Below are positions 57,824 through 64,000 of a DNA stretch of 64,000 nt, in pieces (within the stretch, counting starts at the first letter, position 1; each line of letters opens with the position of its first letter). The notes below the pieces were generated by a model, which was not told where the DNA came from, ran no database searches, and saw only the letters and a program-made list of their open reading frames with translations. The stretch is from contig NZ_DASZKT010000258.1 in assembly GCF_035552695.1 (NCBI RefSeq), forward strand, positions 1 through 64,000. The letters run 5' to 3'. Source of the stretch: Actinospica sp035552695 (GTDB lineage Bacteria; Actinomycetota; Actinomycetes; Streptomycetales; Catenulisporaceae). Made by a program: the position numbers and the translations under genes.

Positions 57824-58783
57824 TCAGTCCACCAGCGTCCGGCCGGTCAGGTGCAGGAAGACGTCCTCCAGCGTGGAGCGCCGCACCAGCGCGGTGAGCG
57901 GTTCCAGGCCGCGGCGGTACGCCTCGGTCAGCGCCGCCTCGCCGTCGTCGGCGTACACCAGGACGCGATCCGGCAGGGGTTCGAGCCGCTCGCCGATGCC
58001 GGCGAGCTTCTCCGCGGCCTGCTCCTGCTCGCCGAGCGGGAAGCGCAGCTCAAGCACCTCGCGGGTGGCGTAGCGCTCGATCAGCTCGCGCGGCGCGCCC
58101 TCGGCGGCGATCCGGCCCTTGTCCATCACCACGAGGCGGTCGCACAGCTGCTCCGCCTCGTCCATGTAGTGCGTGGTGAGAATCAGGGTCGTGCCCTGCT
58201 GCTTGAGCCGGTAGAGCCGGTCCCAGACCACGTGCCGCGCCTGCGGATCGAGCCCGGTGGTCGGCTCGTCCAGAATCAGGATCTCCGGATCGTTGATCAG
58301 CGCGCGGGCGATGGTCAGCCGCCGCTTCATGCCGCCGGACAGCGGCTCCACCTTGTCCTCGGCCCGGTCGGTGAGCTGCACGAAATCGAGCAGCCGCGCG
58401 GCGCGTTCGCGGATGACGGCGCGCGGCAGGCCGAAATACCGGCCGTAGACCTGCATGTTGTCGCGCACCCGCATCTCCACGTCCAGCGTGTCCTCCTGCG
58501 GGACGACGCCGAGCCGGGCGCGGATCTGCGGCCCCGCGGTGTTCGGGTCGAGGCCGAACAGGCTCAGATGACCGCCGCCCACGGGTGATACGCAGCCGAT
58601 CATGCGCATGGTCGTGGACTTGCCGGCGCCGTTCGGGCCGAGGAAGCCGAACACCTCGCCGCGCCGGACCTCGAAGTCGATGCCGGCGACCGCGGTAAAG
58701 GCTTCGCCATGCTTCTTGGGGAACGTCTTGACCAGGCCCTGGGCCCTGATGAGAACTTCCGCTGCGGGGATGGGTTCGGACAC
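57824..58783 (-). CDS. ABC-2 exporter ATPase (DrrA-like)
   Basis: A 319-residue ATPase: Walker A GFLGPNGAGKSTTMRMIG, signature LSGGMKRRLTIARALINDPE, Walker B ILILDEPTTGLDPQ and the switch ILTTHYMDEAEQL. The C-terminal extension (PDRVLVYADDGEAALTEAYR) is that of the daunorubicin-resistance subfamily. The GTG at 58783 fits the usual start; GTG 58813 is an alternative. It powers the two permeases downstream. Confidence 0.93.
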   Translation of the reverse strand: MSEPIPAAEVLIRAQGLVKTFPKKHGEAFTAVAGIDFEVRRGEVFGFLGPNGAGKSTTMRMIGCVSPVGGGHLSLFGLDPNTAGPQIRARLGVVPQEDTLDVEMRVRDNMQVYGRYFGLPRAVIRERAARLLDFVQLTDRAEDKVEPLSGGMKRRLTIARALINDPEILILDEPTTGLDPQARHVVWDRLYRLKQQGTTLILTTHYMDEAEQLCDRLVVMDKGRIAAEGAPRELIERYATREVLELRFPLGEQEQAAEKLAGIGERLEPLPDRVLVYADDGEAALTEAYRRGLEPLTALVRRSTLEDVFLHLTGRTLVD

Positions 58784-58923
58784 CCTTCCGACGTTACCGG
58801 GGAGGTCCGACACTTCTCGACACGTTATTCTTTGAGCTGCGGTTTAGCCCGGCTTCCTCAGGTTGGCTTCACGTGCCGCTGTTATCTTGCCAGCTCCCCG
58901 CAAGAGAGATGGACTAGAGGCTC

Positions 58924-59877
58924 ATGCTCCTTACCGAGCGGATTCCCACCTCAGATCCCGTTCCCGCGACGGAGGACGATCAACCCACCAACCGGGTCGA
59001 CGTCACCGTCGTGCTTCCCTGCTTCAACGAGCAGGATCACGTCCTGCTGGAAATAGCGCGGATCACCGAGGCCCTCGACACGAGCGAGTTCAGCTATGAG
59101 CTGCTCGTGATCGACGACGCGTCGACCGACAACACCCTCGAGGTGCTGCAGAAGGCGCAGGAGAACTACCCGCACATGCGGCTCGAGCCGTTCCAGCGCA
59201 ATGGCGGCACCGGCACCGCGCGACGCATCGGCACGCAGATCGCGCACGGCGAGATCGTCGTCTGGACCGACGCCGACATGAGCTACCCGAACGAGCGCAT
59301 CCCGGAGTTGGTGCGCCACCTCAAGGAGAACCCGCGGATCGACCAGGTCGTCGGCGCGCGGACCTCCGAGGAGGGTTCGCACAAGTTCCTGCGCGTGCCC
59401 GCCAAGTTCGTGATCCGGAAGATCGCCGAGCGGCTGATCAACCAGAAGATCCCGGACCTGAACTCGGGTATGCGCGCGATGCGCCGGGAGGTGGCGCTGC
59501 CGTACCTGCGGCTGCTGCCCCCCGGGTTCTCCTGCGTCACCACGATCACCATGGCCTTCCTGGCGAACCAGCACGACATCTTCTACGTGCCCATCGATTA
59601 CTCGAAGCGGGCCGGTAAGTCGAAGTTCAAGTTCGTCAAGGACGCCTACCGCTACATCCTCCAGGTGCTGCGGATGGTGATGTACTTCAACCCGATCAAG
59701 GTTCTGCTGCCGCCGGCACTGTGGCTGATCGGGATCGGCGTGGTCAAGGCCGTCTACGACCTGATCGCGCACCCGTTCAAGATCGCCGAGAACACGATCC
59801 TGCTGTTCCTCACCGGTCTGATCATCGCGTCGCTGGCCCTGCTCGCGGACCTGATCGTCCGCTCCCGCGGGGAGTGA
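58924..59877 (+). CDS. GT2 polyprenyl-phosphate glycosyltransferase (CsbB/DPM-like)
   Basis: A 317-residue family 2 enzyme: TVVLPCFNEQDHVLLEIARI, VIDDASTDNTLEVLQKAQEN and the metal-binding DAD in WTDADMSYPNERIPELVRHL. The C-terminus has two membrane spans (LLPPALWLIGIGVVKAVYDL and TILLFLTGLIIASLALLADL), the CsbB-type anchor. It should put a sugar on a polyprenyl phosphate. The large YfhO-type protein at 59953 is a natural partner. A terminator follows. Confidence 0.9.
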   Translation: MLLTERIPTSDPVPATEDDQPTNRVDVTVVLPCFNEQDHVLLEIARITEALDTSEFSYELLVIDDASTDNTLEVLQKAQENYPHMRLEPFQRNGGTGTARRIGTQIAHGEIVVWTDADMSYPNERIPELVRHLKENPRIDQVVGARTSEEGSHKFLRVPAKFVIRKIAERLINQKIPDLNSGMRAMRREVALPYLRLLPPGFSCVTTITMAFLANQHDIFYVPIDYSKRAGKSKFKFVKDAYRYILQVLRMVMYFNPIKVLLPPALWLIGIGVVKAVYDLIAHPFKIAENTILLFLTGLIIASLALLADLIVRSRGE

Positions 59878-59895
59878 CACGGCTTTAAGCGGCAC

Positions 59896-59943
59896 AAAGG
59901 AGCCGGCCCCGGGATTTCAATCCCGGGGCCGGCTCCTTTTGTT
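59896..59943. terminator. Bidirectional terminator, perfect 19-bp stem
   Basis: Bases 59896-59914 and 59921-59939 pair exactly (AAAGGAGCCGGCCCCGGGA arm) around TTTCAA, with TTTTGTT after the right arm. It lies between convergent GT2 and YfhO-type genes and is the most classical rho-independent terminator here. Confidence 0.92.
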
Positions 59944-59952
59944 CGTAGACCT

Positions 59953-62900
59953 CTAGACCTCGGCTTCCCGGCGCCGCTTGCGCCGCGGCCACCACCACGC
60001 TTCGGCGACCACGGCGCCGATCAGGATGACGAACGTGGCCCCGGTCAGGGCGAGTCCGAGGCGGGCGTGCGGGGCCGAGTAGGTCAGCGTGACGACGTGC
60101 TTTCCCGCGGGCACCTGCACGGCCACGACGCCCTGGTCCGCGGCCCGCAGCACGGCGCTCCGGCCGTCCACGGTCGCCTTCCAGCCGACCTGGTCCGCGT
60201 CTGCGACGACGAGGTAGCCGGCGCCCTGCGCGTCCACGGTGGTGCTGACCACGTCGTTGCCGTCCTGGTCCACGCTCACGCTCGCCGGGGCGCCGCTCGC
60301 GGCCGGCCCGGACTTCGACAGCACGACCTCGTTCGCGCCGACGCCGCCCGAAGCCAGCAGGCTGACACGCTGGCTCTGGTCGGTGACGACCGTGGCCGTC
60401 GAGGCCCAGCGGATCCGCTGCTGGGCGTTGAGCCGCTGGTAGATCGCCGAGTCGCCGACGTGCACGAGTTCGAGGCCGTCGCTCTGTCCGGCCACCGCGC
60501 TGAGTGCGGGCGAACCCGCGTCCGCCTGGACGTCGATCGGCTTGCCGCCGTGCCAGGTGAGCGTCGCGGTGTACGTCGTGCCCGCCGCCTGTGTGTCGGC
60601 CGCGACCGGGACCTCGAAGAGCGAGCCCGCGCTCATCGTCGCCTGGAGGGTGTCCGCGAGCCGACTGGTCTGCGCGACGGTGGCGCCGGATGCGTTGCGC
60701 ACCACGACGTCCAGTGAGTCGCTCTTCGTCGTCGTGACGGTGCCGACCGGCGTGACCCCGACCCCGCGCAGGCGACCGGTGACCGGGACTGCGACGGTGA
60801 CCGACTGACCGGGCTTCAGTTGGTACGTGCTGCCGTCGGTCTTGGCGCTGACCTGCTTGCCCAGTACCGAGTCCGCGAGCGAGGTGACCCAGTACTTCGC
60901 GGCGAGCTGGTCCAGGATCGGGCTGGTCGCGGTGTCCTGGTTCTCCGGGAAGTCGACGTAGGTCTCGTACTGGATCACGCCGTCCGGGATGGCGTTGATC
61001 ATCGCGCCGAAGCTCTGGTTGATGAAGTTGTGGCCGTTGACGGCGCGCAGCGGATAGGCGCTGTTGGTGCCGAAGACCATGCCGGTCGAGGTCGACGCGT
61101 AGCGATTCTCGCCGAGGTTGGCGGTGAGGTACGAGTGCGTGTCGGTGACCGGGTAGAAGGTGCTCACCGGCGAGCGCGGGAAGAACTCCGAGGCGAAGAC
61201 AGAGCTCTGCCAGGCCAGCAGCAGCGGAAGGGCCGCGGCGGCGGTGAAGCGGACGCCGCGGGTGAGGTTGCCGAGGTCGAGCGTATGGTGCGGGTCGCGA
61301 CTTCCGCGGCCGGTGTACCAGAGCACGACGACGCACACGATCGCGGCCAATGTGAAGGCCCCGGCGTACGCCATCTGGTGCTTGAACAGGCTCAGCGCGG
61401 CGCTACGGCCGATCGCCGCCGCACCCGCGTGCTTGGCGTCCGAGTAGCCGGTGACCAGGACGCCGATGAACACGCCGAACGTGGCCAGGCCGATGAAGGC
61501 GGGCCAGAGCAGGCGCAGGCGGTGCGGGGTCACCGATTCGCCGGACTCGCCGGATTCGGCAGCGGCCTCGCGGCGACGCGTCAGCACGTCGTACCCGATC
61601 GCGACGAGCACGGCGAGCAGGAAGCCGAGAATGCTGCGGGAGCGGCCGATGAAGTTCTGCCCGAAGACCGTGCGAATGACGGGCGTGTCCTGCAGCACCG
61701 CGAGCGGAGCGCCGCCGACGTAGATCAGCAGCAGCCAGATGGCGGTCGCGGAGGCGACGAAGGTCCACACCGTGCGCGGCAGCAGCGGTCGCGCACGCCA
61801 GGGCAGGGCCACCGCGACGAGAGCCAGGACGAGCGCCACAGCACCGATGTAGTCGATGCTCTCGATGGCGTTCGGCGACAGATAGAAGTAGTTCGATTCC
61901 GTGTTGCCGGTGCCGACCGCCCAGGGTGCGACGAGCGTCAGCAGCGTCGTCGCATCGAGGTGCTGGTCGGACGTCTGGCTGCGGCCGATGATGACCCAGG
62001 TCTTCATGAACCCGAGGAACGGCAGCAACTGGAACGCGACCAGGCCCACGCCGCCCACGATCCCGCCGACGTAGCCGAGCGCGGTCAGCAGCAGCCGGCG
62101 CAGGCTGTCCAGCTTGTGGCGGTGCATCGCGACCAGCCGGGCCAGCACGTACAGGCTCGCCGTGATTCCCGCGTAGCCCGTGACCGCGGGGAATCCGCCG
62201 AGCAGCATGGAGGCGATCGGAATCGAGATCAGCACGGCGTCCCGCACCCGCCGGGTCTGCAGGAAGCGTTCGGCGGTCCAGAACAGCGCGGGGATGAACG
62301 CGGCCGTGCGGCTCTGCGGGAAGTCGACCCACATGACCATGAATCCGCTGCCGACGAACGCGAGTCCGCCGATCAGCCCGGCGACGCGGGACAGTCCCAG
62401 GCGCCTGAGGAACAGGAACGAGCCGCCCGCGGCGCAGATGATGATCAGCAGTTCGGTGTACGCCGGGCCCATCCACGTCGGCAGCACGTAGTACGGCACG
62501 GTGAGCGGGGAGAACAGCGCGTCGTTGGGGACCGAGCCGAGCGTGCCGCCGGCGTCGTTGTTCGGGTCCCAGCCCGCGAACTGGCCGTTCTCCAGGGCCT
62601 TCTTGAACACGATCGTGCCGGGGATCGCCGAGGTGTACGTGTCGTACTGCAGCGCGTTGCTGGCGACGGTCTCGTTGTATCCCGCCTGCGCGTACGGGCT
62701 CGCCTGGACCATGTTGCCGGTCGCCGCCGTGGTCGCGCCGCCGATCAGCGGGCTGCCGATGCCCCAGGCCGCGAACAGCGCGATGGCGAAGACGGCGAGC
62801 GCGGTGGCCAGACGCGGTCGCCGCAAGCGCCGGCGTCGCGCGCCCGGCGTGCTGTCCGGCGACGGCTCCCCGGGATCGTTGGCCACTCCTACCCCCGTAC

Positions 62901-62976
62901 CGTGCGCATCGTGGTCTCGGGTCTCACTGCTCAAGTCGTGTCCAAGGGAGAGATCGCGGGGATTCGGGGCGGACAT
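59953..62976 (-). CDS. YfhO-type large membrane protein
   Basis: A 1007-residue protein. Residues about 55-620 contain a dozen or more membrane spans. The first extracytoplasmic loop has the family motif region (WDPNNDAGGTLGSVPNDALF, then SPLTVPYYVLPTW), and FVGSGFMVMWVDFPQSRTAA follows. The C-terminal about 350 residues are mostly an outside beta-rich domain (GYLVVADADQVGWKATVDGR, the YfhO signature) with a final span. YfhO acts as the outer-face glycosyltransferase with the GT2 CsbB and the flippase GtcA in Gram-positives. The ATG is at 62976. Confidence 0.88.
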   Translation of the reverse strand: MSAPNPRDLSLGHDLSSETRDHDAHGTGVGVANDPGEPSPDSTPGARRRRLRRPRLATALAVFAIALFAAWGIGSPLIGGATTAATGNMVQASPYAQAGYNETVASNALQYDTYTSAIPGTIVFKKALENGQFAGWDPNNDAGGTLGSVPNDALFSPLTVPYYVLPTWMGPAYTELLIIICAAGGSFLFLRRLGLSRVAGLIGGLAFVGSGFMVMWVDFPQSRTAAFIPALFWTAERFLQTRRVRDAVLISIPIASMLLGGFPAVTGYAGITASLYVLARLVAMHRHKLDSLRRLLLTALGYVGGIVGGVGLVAFQLLPFLGFMKTWVIIGRSQTSDQHLDATTLLTLVAPWAVGTGNTESNYFYLSPNAIESIDYIGAVALVLALVAVALPWRARPLLPRTVWTFVASATAIWLLLIYVGGAPLAVLQDTPVIRTVFGQNFIGRSRSILGFLLAVLVAIGYDVLTRRREAAAESGESGESVTPHRLRLLWPAFIGLATFGVFIGVLVTGYSDAKHAGAAAIGRSAALSLFKHQMAYAGAFTLAAIVCVVVLWYTGRGSRDPHHTLDLGNLTRGVRFTAAAALPLLLAWQSSVFASEFFPRSPVSTFYPVTDTHSYLTANLGENRYASTSTGMVFGTNSAYPLRAVNGHNFINQSFGAMINAIPDGVIQYETYVDFPENQDTATSPILDQLAAKYWVTSLADSVLGKQVSAKTDGSTYQLKPGQSVTVAVPVTGRLRGVGVTPVGTVTTTKSDSLDVVVRNASGATVAQTSRLADTLQATMSAGSLFEVPVAADTQAAGTTYTATLTWHGGKPIDVQADAGSPALSAVAGQSDGLELVHVGDSAIYQRLNAQQRIRWASTATVVTDQSQRVSLLASGGVGANEVVLSKSGPAASGAPASVSVDQDGNDVVSTTVDAQGAGYLVVADADQVGWKATVDGRSAVLRAADQGVVAVQVPAGKHVVTLTYSAPHARLGLALTGATFVILIGAVVAEAWWWPRRKRRREAEV

Positions 62977-63004
62977 AGTAGCGCTCGCGGATGATGGCGC
63001 CGCT

Positions 63005-64000
63005 TCAGGGAGCGAGCCGCTCCACCAACGTTTCGACTACAGCGGAGCAGCCGAAGCGCTCGAGCACGGCGTCGTGCGCGCGCTTGCGGGCCGCGGCCAG
63101 TTCGTCGCGGTCCTCGGCCAGCCGGTTCAGCGCGTCGGCGAGGGCGGTGGCGTCGCCGGGCGGGACGTACACGGCGCCGTCACCGAGCGCGCGGCGCTGC
63201 GGCGCGGTGTCCGAGGTGACGATCGCGCATCCGGCCGCCGCGCCCTGGAAGACCTTGTTCGGGACCACGCGCAGCGCCTTGGGGCCGGTGCCGAAGATGC
63301 CGAGGCACACGTCGTGCGCGGCGACCAGCGCGGGCAGTTCGGTGGAGTCGACCCACTCGATCCACTTCGTCGGGCAGCCGCCCTCGGCCGCCTTGCGGGT
63401 GGCCTCGAACTCCTGCCCGTGGCCGACCATCGTGGCCTCGATCGGCGCGCCCGCGAGCTTGCTGAGCGCCTCGCCGATCACGGGTGCGCCCTGCAGCGGC
63501 GTATAGAGGCCGAAGAACGCGACGCGCAGCGGCCCGTCCTCGCTCCCGTGACTCGGCGCGTCCTGCGCCGGGGCGGCCGCGAACCAGTCCTCCGGCGCGC
63601 CGACCGGGACGACCACGCCGCGGCCGCGGTGCTCCTCGGGCAGGTTGGCGAGGTGCTCGTCGGTGTCCACGACGATGACGTCCGCCGACTTCAGGGCGCC
63701 GGCGTCGATCGCGGTCAGCAGCTTGGGCTTGAGCCCGCCGCCGGACAGGTTGCGGTCCCGCGCGGTGTCGCCGGCGCCGATCAGATGGTCGAGGACGATC
63801 GTCTTGCGGCGGAACAGGATGCGCGCGAGGCGCACGTCGAAGTGGCCCATGTACCCGACGACGATCGCGTCCGGGGTCGGTCCGCGCCGCGAGCCGACGG
63901 CCAGCCGGAACCAGCAGGAGGCGAGCCGCCAGCCGAGCACCGGCAGCCGCCAGGGCTGGGCCAGGATCGCCACCCGGGAGGCCGTGTCCAGGCCGAGCGG
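63005..64000 (-). CDS. Glycosyltransferase, GT4-like, N-terminus cut by the window
   Basis: The frame runs to the window edge without a start, so the gene continues beyond it. The visible 331 codons include DAIVVGYMGHFDVRLARILF near the start, VRVAFFGLYTPLQGAPVIGE, EWVDSTELPALVAAHDVCLG, GTGPKALRVVPNKVFQGAAA and YVPPGDATALADALNRLAED, typical of the C-terminal half of a GT-B glycosyltransferase. The stop at 63005 is 28 bases upstream of the YfhO-type start, so the two are probably one operon. Confidence 0.85.
   Translation of the reverse strand, partial: PLGLDTASRVAILAQPWRLPVLGWRLASCWFRLAVGSRRGPTPDAIVVGYMGHFDVRLARILFRRKTIVLDHLIGAGDTARDRNLSGGGLKPKLLTAIDAGALKSADVIVVDTDEHLANLPEEHRGRGVVVPVGAPEDWFAAAPAQDAPSHGSEDGPLRVAFFGLYTPLQGAPVIGEALSKLAGAPIEATMVGHGQEFEATRKAAEGGCPTKWIEWVDSTELPALVAAHDVCLGIFGTGPKALRVVPNKVFQGAAAGCAIVTSDTAPQRRALGDGAVYVPPGDATALADALNRLAEDRDELAAARKRAHDAVLERFGCSAVVETLVERLAP

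Noticed and set aside
1..64000. tRNA, rRNA genes and CRISPR arrays
   Set aside because: No T-loop pattern of a tRNA, no rRNA-like conserved stretch and no regularly spaced repeat was seen on reading both strands. A covariance-model scan would be decisive.

Overview
The window is high-GC actinobacterial chromosome, almost certainly from a Streptomyces-like or Catenulispora-like actinomycete (inferred from the genes; not tested by a search). The grounds are a complete Pup-proteasome locus (mpa/ARC, dop, pup, prcB, prcA, pafA, pafB, pafC), a mycothiol gene (mshC), actinobacterial families (DUF3866, PAC2, DUF3090, the SCO1664-type kinase-like protein) and many GTG/TTG starts. The order helY-tatC-tatA ... 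pafC-pafB ... pafA-prcA-prcB-pup-dop-mpa is the conserved actinobacterial arrangement.

Region by region: (1) 1-113 is the start of a lipoprotein gene cut by the window edge. (2) About 134-7485 is an accessory island. It starts with a frameshifted large serine recombinase and is bounded by related, dyad-like sequences; the right one overlaps the 3' end of a Nudix gene. Inside are a SnoaL-like/AraC pair, two very small genes, a tightly overlapping four-gene operon of unknown proteins, and a TPR-type HTH regulator with a Nudix hydrolase. (3) 7459-13190 holds a Nudix hydrolase, a two-domain VOC protein, the helicase HelY, TatC, TatA and a small membrane protein. (4) 13223-18612 holds a metallo-beta-lactamase-fold protein, an HAD phosphatase and a sugar ABC importer without its own ATPase; this cassette separates tat/helY from the paf genes. 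(5) 18773-31814 is the proteasome neighbourhood with PafB/PafC, DUF3866, two FKBP proteins, a Clp-N/HTH regulator and the pupylation genes. (6) 32152-41936 holds a ferredoxin, TrmI, an M50/CBS protease, a RecB-type Fe-S nuclease, an EamA transporter, an HAD hydrolase, MetH and PAC2. (7) 42048-44315 is an ArsR-controlled four-gene operon with an obvious promoter and operator. (8) 44401-48924 is MshC, the SCO1664 kinase-like protein, DUF3090, a histidine phosphatase and an F420-type oxidoreductase. (9) 49131-56147 is an aldo/keto reductase, a degenerate RecD2-like protein, MtnA, an acidic conserved protein, DUF3817 and SURF1. (10) 56144-64000 is an ABC-2 exporter, a CsbB-like GT2 enzyme, a giant YfhO-type membrane protein and a glycosyltransferase cut by the window edge.

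The strongest functional units are the Pup-proteasome system, in which Pup ends in GGQ and therefore needs deamidation by Dop, the Tat translocase, and the probable CsbB/YfhO-type envelope glycosylation pair. A recurring regulatory theme is a TANNNT -10 box placed 6-8 bases before the start codon, which suggests leaderless mRNAs for helY, DUF3866, the Clp-N regulator, dop, trmI, the M50 protease, recB, mshC and the aldo/keto reductase. The best candidates for undescribed biology are the coupled unknown operon at 3813-5195, and the Clp-N/HTH gene whose leaderless promoter lies under two palindromic operators. No rRNA, tRNA, CRISPR array or intact insertion sequence was recognised.
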